From positions 1 to 7,377 of the forward strand of contig RZYD01000116.1 of assembly GCA_009930445.1 (NCBI GenBank): a stretch of DNA of 7,377 nucleotides, written 5' to 3'. Shown here one piece after another: positions 1 through 6,763 of the stretch. Numbering within the stretch: the stretch's first letter is position 1; every line of letters begins with the position of its first letter. The notes beneath the pieces were generated by a model. The model had not been told where the DNA came from. It made no database searches and saw only the letters and a program-made list of their open reading frames with translations. A program made the position numbers and the translations under genes. Origin of the DNA: Bacteroidia bacterium. GTDB taxonomy: Bacteria; Bacteroidota; Bacteroidia; Bacteroidales; BM520.

Positions 1-364
1 TGTGCACATCATTCCGGATATCGGTTAGAAACCGGGGTACCCCACTCTTTTCGATCCTTCCAAAGGTTATCGTGTCAACCCCACCCCCATCGTATTCCTG
101 TTTGCCCGTTTTTACCCGTCGCCAGGCTTCTTCCAATACCTGTGGCTGACAAATCTTGTCACACAAACTGTAAGCCTTCAAGCTTTTCGCTTGCCTGGTT
201 CGCCGGTATAGCTTTCGTTGGAAAACACGAACCTTCTCATCGGTAGTAACCGATGGCTTAACTTTTAACCACGCAACCCCTATGACTCCGGCAGGCTTTA
301 ATGCTTCGTACAACTGGTAATCCGCATTAAATAACAGGGTTTTGAATACGTCGACACCCTCCAC
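1..364 (-). CDS. Group II intron reverse transcriptase/maturase, N-terminal fragment
   Basis: An open frame runs from a stop at 368-370 to the left edge with no interruption. The translated segment contains TTDEKVRVFQRKLYRRTRQ, then LCDKI, EEAWRRVK, GGGVDTITFGRIEKSGV and FLTDIRND. This matches the N-terminal region (RT-0/RT-1) of the group II intron proteins that usually read like 'EKVRxLQRKLYxKAK...LYDKI...GxxGVDGxTF..IE'. The catalytic YADD box and the maturase domain would lie outside the window. The start is unclear because there is no ATG; GTG at 364 is the first candidate, but homology becomes recognisable only from about residue 38 counted from that GTG. If complete, the protein would splice the intron and drive its retrohoming. 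It is not related to the metal genes upstream. Confidence 0.8.
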   Translation of the reverse strand, partial: MEGVDVFKTLLFNADYQLYEALKPAGVIGVAWLKVKPSVTTDEKVRVFQRKLYRRTRQAKSLKAYSLCDKICQPQVLEEAWRRVKTGKQEYDGGGVDTITFGRIEKSGVPRFLTDIRNDVH

Positions 365-526
365 GACCTACATCTTCCACTTTTTGAAGCCACCAGGGGT
401 TCACACCTTACGTATTGCGGCCTGGTACCTCGATTAAAAGAACTTTTGAGTAAGCCTCACGACTTAAACAATCTTTGTCACTACTGCCCGGACAGTTAAT
501 TCGACAGGTGGGAATTGAATCCACTG
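1..526 (-). mobile_element. Group II intron, 5' portion (partial)
   Basis: The minus strand carries a reverse transcriptase/maturase N-terminus (1-364) preceded by about 160 bases of structured, non-coding, somewhat GC-richer sequence. That is the order of a group II intron: domain I RNA first, then the ORF in domain IV. Local pairing is visible in the non-coding part, such as GTGG at 524-521 with CCAC a few bases on, and two CTGTC/CTGTCC-type blocks near 480-510. The 3' half (most of the protein, domains V and VI) lies beyond the left edge. The 5' end is not fixed. A start at GTGG (524), directly after a terminator-like hairpin, is one option but does not fit the usual GTGYG; GTGC at about 590 is another. 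The intron assignment rests mainly on the protein. Confidence 0.7.
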
Positions 527-549
527 AAAAAAATACGCTTCACGGCGTA
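527..549 (-). terminator. Terminator-like hairpin with T run next to the group II intron
   Basis: On the minus strand TACGC (549-545) pairs with GCGTA (538-534) around a six-base loop and is followed by seven T residues (533-527). The stem is short (5 bp), so terminator strength is doubtful. The position is suggestive, because some bacterial group II introns insert just after intrinsic terminators and intron-like sequence begins immediately afterwards. Confidence 0.4.
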
Positions 550-772
550 CTAACGGATGGGTATATAAAACGTTGGGCATTTCGAAGCACTTTCGTGTCA
601 AGTTACAAGTGCCTTTGCTACGGGCTAAAATGTTCGATAATGCACTGATTGCCAGTTGTTTTAGATACGATATTGTACGGTCGGAATTTTTGCTCTTTTA
701 ACATTTAATCGGCTTATGAATTGTCATTTTATTATTGTATTCATTGTATTGATAGGTCTTTCATAGTTAAAT
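550..772. other. Non-coding stretch between decayed permease and group II intron
   Basis: No coding frame or recognised RNA was found here. One inverted repeat is visible: GCACTT at 587-592 and AAGTGC at 607-612, separated by 14 bases. Just beside it, GTTGGGC at 572-578 fits the GTTRRRY core motif of integron attC sites, but a convincing partner core was not found. The part at 700-772 is plain AT-rich spacer. Confidence 0.5.
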
Positions 773-1501
773 TTATAATTTAAAGAACAAGCCAGCACCT
801 CCTACTACTAAAGCTTAAATCATATTAATAATTTTTCCGGCAGCAAATCCTTTTTTAGACTCAGCAAGCATAGGCAACATTCCGTATCCATCCTGCGAAA
901 TTGAACTTGCCAACAGAATACTGAAAGGAATTGTACCTGCAGCAAAAAGTGTAACAAAAACCAAATGCGGACCGGATTCCGGAACGATACCTATTATAAC
1001 AGCAATGAGCAGTACTACGAACACATTATTTGAAATCCCATGTTCCACATTGATATAAATCGTTAAAAAGTGCATAAATAATAAAACGCCAAATACCCAC
1101 AAGAAAATCCGTGGCAAATGAACTTTAACAATATGGTTCCAGATATGTTCTTTCAGAAAATGGTTGGAACGATAACGGTAATTAACAAAGCAAAAGCAAA
1201 TGTTATCATCAGGGTAACTTTTACCCACATTTCAGCTTTTCCCGAAAACAGTCCTATTGCCAATCCGGTCATAAGCGCTATTATGCCAATGGCAACCGAT
1301 ATACGATAACGCGAAGGATGAGATAGATTTGACCATAATATGTTTTTCTGAAAGCACTTACAATGCTCTTCATCATTCCGGTAAGATGTTTTGCCAAACT
1401 CCTTTCGACTGAACATTGATGTACTCAATCATCACCATCATGATCAATACAAATCTAAATATCATGATAGATTTTAAAAACATTTTATAAACTTCTTCCA
1501 T
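773..1501 (-). pseudogene. Putative 10TM heavy-metal exporter / ArsP_2-type permease, decayed
   Basis: Three pieces of one membrane protein can be stitched together. The N-terminus starts at ATG 1501, overlaps the upstream methyltransferase remnant by 17 bases, and reads MEEVYKMFLKS, then MMVMIEYINVQSKG. A central piece (to about 1160, shifted frame) contains DEEHCKCF and two membrane helices. The C-terminus contains VPESGPHLVFVTLF, then IPFSILLASSISQDG and MLAESKKGF, signatures of the putative 10TM heavy-metal exporter family (also annotated as putative manganese transporter). Lesions are: loss of the helices normally found between the first two pieces, with a frame change near 1376; a one-base shift near 1158; and a TAA at 815-817, after which the same frame continues with a plausible tail (ALVVGGAGLFFKL) to a stop at 773. 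Intact relatives are inner-membrane permeases. The family call is from remembered motifs and the real substrate is unknown. Confidence 0.8.
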
Positions 1502-2131
1502 CCTCTTTTAGGGCTTTAATTACCACGAAACTTCCTTCTCCAAACCCTTCAATAACTGGTTGGTTTTCTTATACTTCTTCAACTTTGCCAAAAATGGTTT
1601 GCCATGTTTCTTCTATGCAAAAACCTTTATGTTTCATAACTTCGAATAATTCTTGAGTGCCCAAAAAAAATAGCCTCCTTATAAAACATACTTTGCTCTT
1701 TGTATTTCAGATATTCCTTACCCACCGGACTGTCTTTATCAACAAATCCGAGAATTAAAAAACCATTGTTTTTAAAACCCGGTAAGCTTCTTTAAAAGAT
1801 TAATAAACATCATCGACAAAACATATCGAGGTAATCATTACCACCCCGTTACGAGAAGCATCGGGATAAGGCAATTGTTCGGCCACTGCATCCAGTACTG
1901 TTAATCCTATTTGTTCGGCTTTTTGTTGCATGGCTTCCGAGGGATCTATTCCTTCTTTTATTCTTAATAGTTCCGCAAAAATACCGATTCCGATACCAAT
2001 TTCAATCACACCTTCGATCTGAGGGAGTGTTTTTTAACGGCATCTATTTCCGATAAAAATGCAAATCGGTTAATTACAAACCAATTGAAATATTCACTGG
2101 TGTATTGTTGATAAGCCTCTATTTTTGGCAT
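1485..2131 (-). pseudogene. Class I SAM-dependent methyltransferase, decayed
   Basis: Reading across frames gives a nearly complete protein of about 215 residues. It begins MPKIEAYQQYTSEYFNWF at ATG 2131, followed by the SAM-binding motif I IEIGIGIGIFAELL, the acidic-loop region GIDPSEAM, AEQLPYPDAS, then SFKEAYRVLK, LILGFVDKDSP and a C-terminus GFGEGSFVVIKAL. At least five lesions interrupt it: one-base shifts near 2029, 1769 and 1660, and in-frame TAA codons at 1800-1802 and 1569-1571. The shifts lie in or beside homopolymer runs, but the two nonsense codons do not look like run-length errors. The residue usually a Thr or Ser in the glycine motif (GxGTG) is Ile here, another mark of decay. 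Its stop (1485) overlaps the start of the permease remnant, so the two were probably translationally coupled. The methyl acceptor is unknown. Confidence 0.85.
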
Positions 2132-2167
2132 AATTCTGGCATTTCAATTTAAAACAAATCCTGTAAC

Positions 2168-2466
2168 TTACATTCTTTTCCATGCCGACGCTTCGAGTTG
2201 TAAGAAATATTGCCTTTCGTCTACTGTCATCATTACCACCTGATAGTCAAAAGCAACACCCAAATTCGTTACAGGTAATTTAAAGGATTGATTAGCTAGT
2301 CGGCAATGGGAATATTGGGGGAGGAGAATACAAAAGTAACTTATACTTTTTCGTCGCGTATTTTTACGTCTTTAACAATGCCGAGTGTTGTAAAGCTTAA
2401 ATCAATGGACGGGTACATCACACTTTCAATTGCATTCTCTACTTTTTCTTTTAAGAGATTATCCAA
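2168..2466 (-). pseudogene. DUF59/MIP18-family metal-sulfur cluster assembly factor, decayed
   Basis: The minus strand reads DNLLKEKVENAIESVMYPSI, then DLSFTTLGIVKDVKIRDEKV, a stop, VTFVFSSPNIPIAD, a stop, LIN, and after a frame change LPVTNLGVAFDYQVVMMTVD and a C-terminus ending KRM. This is the DUF59 fold (MIP18/SufT/PaaD-like), small cytosolic proteins involved in Fe-S cluster assembly. Lesions are TAA at 2341-2343, TAG at 2296-2298 (probably from a Gln codon) and a one-base shift near 2279. The likely start is TTG at 2466, where relatives would have Met-Asp, so the start codon itself may have mutated. It overlaps the end of the NifX-like gene by 8 bases. Intact relatives have roughly 95-105 residues, as this one would. 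Confidence 0.8.
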
Positions 2467-2788
2467 TTTTCTTTTGATTTAAAAAGTTGCTTACTATTTG
2501 ATTCAATTTTGTTTCTTTCACAAATTGGTATTCCATCGAGCTGTTTTCGACATCCCTTTTCATGTGTTTACCAATGGCAGCCACCAGTAAAATATCAACA
2601 TCGCTGAGTAATGCAATTATTTGTGCATGTGAATGTTCTGCTTCTTCATCGTGTTCGTCCATTGTGTTTTCTCTGTATTCAGAATGCATGATTTTACCGT
2701 TACTTATTTCATACACCACAAAGCCTTTGCTTTGCCCGGTTCTTTTTGTAATTGTTTCCTGATTATCCGAAGGAATTGCAACTTTCAT
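2459..2788 (-). CDS. NifX/NafY-like dinitrogenase iron-molybdenum cofactor family protein
   Basis: This 109-residue protein begins MKVAIPSDNQETI, has KGFVVYEISNGKIMHSEYRE near residues 21-40, an acidic and His-containing loop (residues 44-54, with H46, H52 and H54), and ALLSDVDILLVAAIGKHM near 59-76. This is the ordinary layout of the NifB/NifX/VnfX C-terminal family (PF02579), small proteins that bind metal clusters or cofactors. In many members the segment after the first strand reads xxHFGR; here it is KRTGQS, so that conserved His is absent. No nitrogenase genes are visible, and such stand-alone members are common in anaerobes without nitrogen fixation, so a general metal or cluster-carrying role is more likely. 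It lies 28 bases after the methyltransferase and overlaps the DUF59 remnant. The start is ATG at 2788. Confidence 0.85.
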   Translation of the reverse strand: MKVAIPSDNQETITKRTGQSKGFVVYEISNGKIMHSEYRENTMDEHDEEAEHSHAQIIALLSDVDILLVAAIGKHMKRDVENSSMEYQFVKETKLNQIVSNFLNQKKIG

Positions 2789-2816
2789 AATCTGTTTTTT
2801 ATGTGGTTATCAAAAT

Positions 2817-3476
2817 TTATTTCCCCGCTTTCACAGCTTTTAACAGACGAACGTAATTTTTCAGATAGAAATACTCGCTAAAATTATTGAAACCGGCTTC
2901 TTTTAGAATTTCTTTCCAATCGCGTTCAATGTAATCAAAGGCATATTTACATTCAATTTTTTGAAAAACAAACCGATGAAAGGCAGGCATTTTTGCCATG
3001 TCGAATTCCGCAAAATCGAGGATATAGAATATTCCGCCCGGCTTTAAATGGGTAAGCGCATTATTGATTACATTATGTCTGATTTCATGCGGGAAACCAT
3101 GAATTACAAAGCTGATAAAAACGATGTCGAATTGCTTATTCAAATCGAAAGGTTGGTCGATACGTTGTTTTGTAAAACTGATATTAGCCTGTTTTTTAAA
3201 CTTTTGTAAGAACTGTTTTTCCATCAGTGCTGAAATGTCTAATCCGTTAATATAGCCGTTTTCACCAATGTATTTTGCCATTAAGCAGGCATTTCTGCCG
3301 GTGCCGCAGCCTAAATCTAAAATAGAGTTTCCCGGCTGAATATCCATTTGTTTTATAGCTTTTTTTATAAAACCACGATAAAAGCCAAACGACATGGTAT
3401 TCATTATTTTGTCGTAGTTTTTTGCAACAAATTCGTTGAGTTCCACTCCCGAATCGGAATAAATTTTTTCATTCAT
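2817..3476 (-). CDS. Class I SAM-dependent methyltransferase
   Basis: This intact protein has 219 residues. Motif I, ILDLGCGTGRNA, lies at residues 52-63 and binds S-adenosylmethionine; GLDIS at 78-82 is the motif II acidic region; FDIVFISFVIHGF at 116-128 and LKPGGIFYILDF at 144-155 are the later Rossmann strands. It belongs to the UbiE/Methyltransf_11/25 group. There is no Cys pattern typical of arsenite methyltransferases (ArsM), so an arsenic role is not supported. ATG 3476 lies three bases after the stop of the MFS gene, which indicates co-translation in one transcript. It is not obviously the same family as the decayed methyltransferase at 1485-2131. The methyl acceptor cannot be read; a metal(loid), a thiol ligand or a small molecule exported by the MFS neighbour are all possible. 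Confidence 0.88.
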   Translation of the reverse strand: MNEKIYSDSGVELNEFVAKNYDKIMNTMSFGFYRGFIKKAIKQMDIQPGNSILDLGCGTGRNACLMAKYIGENGYINGLDISALMEKQFLQKFKKQANISFTKQRIDQPFDLNKQFDIVFISFVIHGFPHEIRHNVINNALTHLKPGGIFYILDFAEFDMAKMPAFHRFVFQKIECKYAFDYIERDWKEILKEAGFNNFSEYFYLKNYVRLLKAVKAGK

Positions 3477-3479
3477 AAT

Positions 3480-4700
3480 TTATTTTTTACAATTTATTTT
3501 AAAGATAAAAAAAGCCGCCATGGCAATAATGAGCATAAAAAGGACAAAAAAGGCCTGATATCCAAACCAGTTAATTATTGCGCCCCCAACGAGCGGAAAA
3601 ACAGCGGGCAGTATATTTCCGGCACCGGCAAAACCTGTATAAAGCGCCCGGTTTTCGTTTCCTGAAACTTCAAGCAACAAGCCATTCATTGAAATGGTAA
3701 ACAGCGAAAATACAATTCCGCCAAGCACGAAAATATATTTGATTGATGTTACATCTTTTATAATAAAAGCCAAGAAAACCAGAAAAAGCGACAACAAAAC
3801 GTTGCTGTAAAGAAGCAGGCTGTATTTTATTTTAGTTGCTCCCAACAACACTAGAACACTCACAAAAACAATTCCTATAACCTTGCAAATAAGAAATGTG
3901 CCCGTGTCGGCATTTTGGGTATTGAAGTTTTCTTTGGCGTATAAAATGATAAAGGGTAAAAACGAAATTGCAATTCCCTGTGTGTTAATGTATCCCAAAA
4001 AATATCCCAGTTTTCTATTCTGCTTTAATTCAGTTTGTAATACTATTAAAAAGGATTTCATCCCCGAAATTTTCAACCTTGACGGTTCAACTTCTTTTAT
4101 GTTCCAAAACCCGGCGGTAGCAATTAACAATAATGTGGCTCCGGTAAAAAACATAAAAGCGTAATTTACCGGATATTCTTTCCAATCCAATAATTTCTTT
4201 ACTAAAAATGACGAGCTAAGTACAATGATACCCGATATTATTTGATTGGTTGAAAAAAATGTTTTTCGTTTATTATGATTGACCGATTTTCCTAAAATAT
4301 CAACGTAACTGATGTTTGTAAAAGCTCCTGCCAATGAAAATGTTGTTATAAAAAAGAATATCAGCCACAAGACGTAACCATGCTTACCACCTTGTAATAA
4401 GAACAGTAATATACCCAACCCGAATAAGGATAAAACACGGGCATTTATTCCCAAAAGCAGGTATTTTTTTTTATAGGTTTTGTTGCTTATGTATGGAGCA
4501 AAAAATATTTGTGTAAAACTTGAGCCCCCCATCATTATGGCAGTTAAAATACCAATATGCATGGCTCCACCTCCTGATTCCACAACCATAGACGGAATAA
4601 TGGTATCCACATCCATAAAATTTTTCGCGAAAGCCAAAAAAGTGGCATGCCAAATAAATGCTTTAAAATTGTGGCTTGATATTTTTTTTGTTAATTCCAT
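3480..4700 (-). CDS. Major facilitator superfamily (MFS) transporter
   Basis: This 406-residue protein is very hydrophobic, with about 12 predicted membrane spans in two halves separated by a polar centre near residues 205-230 (contains KEVEPSRLK). A basic loop ISNKTYKKKYLL at residues 71-82 sits where the MFS loop 2-3 signature is expected, and PYISN precedes it. GILTAIMMGGSSFTQIFF forms the second helix. The length fits the MFS_1 drug/metabolite efflux type. It is an inner-membrane protein whose substrate is unknown; context between a radical SAM protein and a methyltransferase allows export of a modified small molecule, but that is inference. ATG 4700 follows the radical SAM stop by 13 bases. 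No lesions were seen. Confidence 0.88.
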   Translation of the reverse strand: MELTKKISSHNFKAFIWHATFLAFAKNFMDVDTIIPSMVVESGGGAMHIGILTAIMMGGSSFTQIFFAPYISNKTYKKKYLLLGINARVLSLFGLGILLFLLQGGKHGYVLWLIFFFITTFSLAGAFTNISYVDILGKSVNHNKRKTFFSTNQIISGIIVLSSSFLVKKLLDWKEYPVNYAFMFFTGATLLLIATAGFWNIKEVEPSRLKISGMKSFLIVLQTELKQNRKLGYFLGYINTQGIAISFLPFIILYAKENFNTQNADTGTFLICKVIGIVFVSVLVLLGATKIKYSLLLYSNVLLSLFLVFLAFIIKDVTSIKYIFVLGGIVFSLFTISMNGLLLEVSGNENRALYTGFAGAGNILPAVFPLVGGAIINWFGYQAFFVLFMLIIAMAAFFIFKINCKK

Positions 4701-4713
4701 GCAGTTATTGTTG

Positions 4714-5652
4714 CTATTTATGCATCAATTCATAAAAAATGCCCCGCTCAAGACTTTTTGTACTGATTTTCCCTTCGGTTTCGAGCGTTCCGAGGTATTT
4801 ATTAATTTCGTTGATATGAATGCCTAACAGACGATACAAATCATCAAGAGTACATGGCCTTCGGGCAATGGTTTCCAATATGGCCGACTCCACATCGTTG
4901 CGGTATGATGAGATAGTTGTACGTTCAATCTGGTTTGCAATGATTTCAACATTGGTAAACCTCCAAAAATTTATGATGTTCTGCAATTCGTCTTTTGTCA
5001 AAGGAGTCAAACCTTCTACTGTGCCCGGACGGTCTAATGTGTTGAGTTGTACGCTATCGGGTTTTATTTTTTCTATGGCTTCTTTCAAACGAATTAATTC
5101 GTCTTCGGAATCATTGTACCCCTCTAAAAACAAAACTTCTAACCAAATTTTACCTTGATATTCTTTGCGTAAATCAATCATTCCCTGTATGTATTCTTGA
5201 AGTAAAATTCCGGCAGCAGGGCGGTTTACTTTTTTAAAAGCTTCTTGTCCGGCTGCGTCCAACGAAGGTAAAATTACATCTGCTTTCAGTAATTCCTGGC
5301 GCAGGTTTTTATCTGACAGTAATGTTCCGTTTGTTAATACAGCCGTTTTTACATTGGGATAATTTTCTTTGATAAAATTTAACACATCACCAATCCGGCT
5401 GTTAAGCGTTGGTTCACCCGAACCAGAGAAAGTGATATAATCAATTTTAGGATTGCTGCTCATAAAAATTTTGAGTTCGGCTATTACTTTATCGTATTTT
5501 ACGTATTCAAGCCTGTCGGTAGTTAATTTTGTAGTTTTACCTACCTCGCAATACACGCAATTTAGTGAGCAAACTTTCTTAGGGATTAAATCAATCCCAA
5601 GCGACATTCCTAACCTTCGCGAAGGTACCGGTCCAAAGAGATATTTGTACAT
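4714..5652 (-). CDS. Radical SAM protein with C-terminal winged-helix-like domain
   Basis: This 312-residue protein opens with FGPVPSRRLGMSLGIDLIP, followed by the cluster motif CSLNCVYC: Cys28, Cys32 and Cys35 ligate a [4Fe-4S] cluster that cleaves S-adenosylmethionine. SGSGEPTL near residues 76-83 is the SAM-contacting GGE-type motif, and AVLTNGTLL follows. These belong to the COG0731-like Fe-S oxidoreductases, whose only well-characterised relatives are the tRNA wyosine enzymes; this bacterial subgroup has no known reaction that I can name. The last 60 or so residues (DDLYRLLGIHINEINKYL, then LETEGKI) look like a small winged helix. There is no SPASM-type auxiliary cluster Cys set, so a peptide-modifying role is not indicated. 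ATG 5652 lies one base after the stop of the small Cys protein. Confidence 0.9.
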   Translation of the reverse strand: MYKYLFGPVPSRRLGMSLGIDLIPKKVCSLNCVYCEVGKTTKLTTDRLEYVKYDKVIAELKIFMSSNPKIDYITFSGSGEPTLNSRIGDVLNFIKENYPNVKTAVLTNGTLLSDKNLRQELLKADVILPSLDAAGQEAFKKVNRPAAGILLQEYIQGMIDLRKEYQGKIWLEVLFLEGYNDSEDELIRLKEAIEKIKPDSVQLNTLDRPGTVEGLTPLTKDELQNIINFWRFTNVEIIANQIERTTISSYRNDVESAILETIARRPCTLDDLYRLLGIHINEINKYLGTLETEGKISTKSLERGIFYELMHK

Positions 5653-5653
5653 T

Positions 5654-5884
5654 TTATTTTAGTTTCGAATTAATTTGTCCATCGGGCATCATGTTGTCTG
5701 GATGATAAATGCCCGCTTCTTCTTTTTGATAGCGAACACATTCATCCCAATTGCCAAAACAATACTGATTTATCCAGGATTCATCAATTTTGCCTTGTTG
5801 CCAATAAAATTTCATTGGGCAAACCGGAAACCATTTGCATTGTTTTCGCATCGCATCAATCATAGAAAAGTCTAATTTTTTCAT
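5654..5884 (-). CDS. Small four-cysteine protein, function unknown
   Basis: From ATG 5884 the protein has 76 residues, with Cys16, Cys22, Cys42 and Cys49 in the context CKWFPVCPMKFYWQQGKID and YCFGNWDECVRYQ, ending HPDNMMPDG. Four spaced Cys residues with aromatic neighbours suggest a bound Fe-S cluster or zinc. Database entries of this type are sometimes labelled uracil-DNA glycosylase, but at 76 residues there is no room for that enzyme, so I do not use the name. The first 29 bases overlap the end of the CGGC gene in another frame, which implies translational coupling. A longer reading from TTG 5902 and a shorter one from ATG 5863, at the ATGATTGA overlap with the CGGC stop, are also possible. 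Its place between the CGGC and radical SAM genes suggests a partner in metal or cluster handling. Confidence 0.75.
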   Translation of the reverse strand: MKKLDFSMIDAMRKQCKWFPVCPMKFYWQQGKIDESWINQYCFGNWDECVRYQKEEAGIYHPDNMMPDGQINSKLK

Positions 5885-6305
5885 CACAAAACGTAGGAGC
5901 AATGAGTTCCTGCCATTCTTCAGATCCCAAGGTTTTCAACTTTTGATGAGTTAACCCGTAATTTTGCGGAATGGAATGTGTGCCAACAACCACCGGAATT
6001 TTATATTTTTGCTCAATAAACTGCTTAAAATGGGAAGTATAAGGATATGGAGGGTAACCCACCACCAAACCCGTAGCGATATGAATCCCTTCAACACCGT
6101 TTTTCTTCATTTGTTCGGGAGCATATTCGACGTTTCCTCCAGGGCAGCCTCCACAAGTAGGATATGCAACCACTTCTGATTTTGTATCATCATCATACAT
6201 GCTAAATGCTCCTTCGTTGTTTTTCATGGCACGAAAGCATTTACCGCCGGCACAATTCCGATAGCGGTCGCAAATAACGATTCCTGTTTTCTTTGATTTT
6301 GACAT
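5856..6305 (-). CDS. CGGC-domain protein (putative metal-binding)
   Basis: This 149-residue protein is named for its motif CGGCPGGN at residues 51-58. Further Cys residues are Cys12 (GIVICDRY), Cys18 and Cys23 (NCAGGKC), and downstream come GIHIATGLVVGYPPYPY and VVVGTHSIPQ. This is the CGGC domain (PF08821), a predicted metal-binding family of anaerobes and archaea with no settled function. Five N-terminal Cys residues are spaced to bind a metal or Fe-S cluster. In relatives as I remember them a Cys often lies in the PPxP segment; here it is Tyr. No signal peptide is seen, so it is probably cytosolic. It starts the tightly packed run: 63 bases separate it from the VOC gene upstream, while everything downstream to 2459 is spaced by less than 30 bases or overlaps. 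The start is ATG 6305. Confidence 0.88.
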   Translation of the reverse strand: MSKSKKTGIVICDRYRNCAGGKCFRAMKNNEGAFSMYDDDTKSEVVAYPTCGGCPGGNVEYAPEQMKKNGVEGIHIATGLVVGYPPYPYTSHFKQFIEQKYKIPVVVGTHSIPQNYGLTHQKLKTLGSEEWQELIAPTFCDEKIRLFYD

Positions 6306-6368
6306 TATTGTTTATTTTAAAATGAATTATTACCATTACAATTTGATTGAAAAACCTTAAATATTGAC

Positions 6369-6752
6369 TTACTCTTCTTTGATTTCAAAGCATTTCCCTG
6401 ATTGATTCCAAATAAACAGGAGATTTGGATTGTTATCGATTTGAATACTGTTGACTTTATATTCCTTATTTTGGCACCGGGTTATCAGTTCATCTCTATT
6501 GGACATCTCAATACAGACATGTACAGACCCTATATTCATATTTCCAGGTAAAACAAACAATTCAAAAGCTACCAGCTCTTCTTTACAGAAATAAGCAGGC
6601 AAGCTTTGATTGATTCCAACAATAGTATGACCTAATGTTGCTGATAATTCAAATTGATATTCAGGATGAAATCCCAAAATGTTTTGATAAAAATCCGTTA
6701 CTTCATTAACCTCACGAATGTTTAAAGCAATATGGTTTAGTTTTATTATCAC
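6369..6752 (-). CDS. VOC (glyoxalase/dioxygenase fold) family protein
   Basis: This 127-residue protein is one vicinal-oxygen-chelate unit: KLNHIALNIREV at the N-terminus, FYQNILGF, FELFVLPG, GSVHVCIEM, and GKCFEIKEE at the C-terminus. His7, Glu64, His78 and Glu123 fall where glyoxalase I-type enzymes place their four metal ligands, so a bound divalent metal is likely. The substrate is unknown; it could be a lyase, a dioxygenase-like or a metal-thiol resistance protein. The start is GTG at 6752, because no upstream ATG lies in the frame and the fold begins at once. It follows the ZIP transporter stop by 11 bases, which places it in the same former operon. No lesions were seen. Confidence 0.82.
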   Translation of the reverse strand: MIIKLNHIALNIREVNEVTDFYQNILGFHPEYQFELSATLGHTIVGINQSLPAYFCKEELVAFELFVLPGNMNIGSVHVCIEMSNRDELITRCQNKEYKVNSIQIDNNPNLLFIWNQSGKCFEIKEE

Positions 6753-6763
6753 GTTCTGTGTTT

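Noticed and set aside
510..530. tRNA T-arm-like sequence on the plus strand
   Set aside because: Only a short GTGG/CCAC stem with a T-loop-like centre; no acceptor or anticodon arms are found around it.
1118..1309. Plus-strand open frames opposite the permease, the MFS gene and other genes
   Set aside because: They have no family resemblance and lie antisense to well-supported genes.
773..2466. Stop-codon recoding or programmed frameshifting to rescue the three broken genes
   Set aside because: Both TAA and TAG occur at unrelated positions, there is a large deletion, and shifts go in both directions; no recoding signal was seen. Neutral decay explains all of it.
2459..2788. Part of a nitrogen-fixation operon
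   Set aside because: No nifHDK, nifE/N or nifB core is present; stand-alone members of this family are widespread.
2817..3476. Arsenite methyltransferase (ArsM)
   Set aside because: The characteristic Cys residues are absent; only the general SAM fold is supported.
4714..5884. RiPP-type system with the small Cys protein as precursor of the radical SAM enzyme
   Set aside because: The radical SAM protein lacks a SPASM-like C-terminal Cys set, there is no leader-peptide recognition domain, and the small protein looks like a folded metal-binding domain, not a leader plus core.
5654..5902. Uracil-DNA glycosylase
   Set aside because: The protein is far too short and lacks the enzyme's motifs; the similarity is only to small database entries carrying that label.
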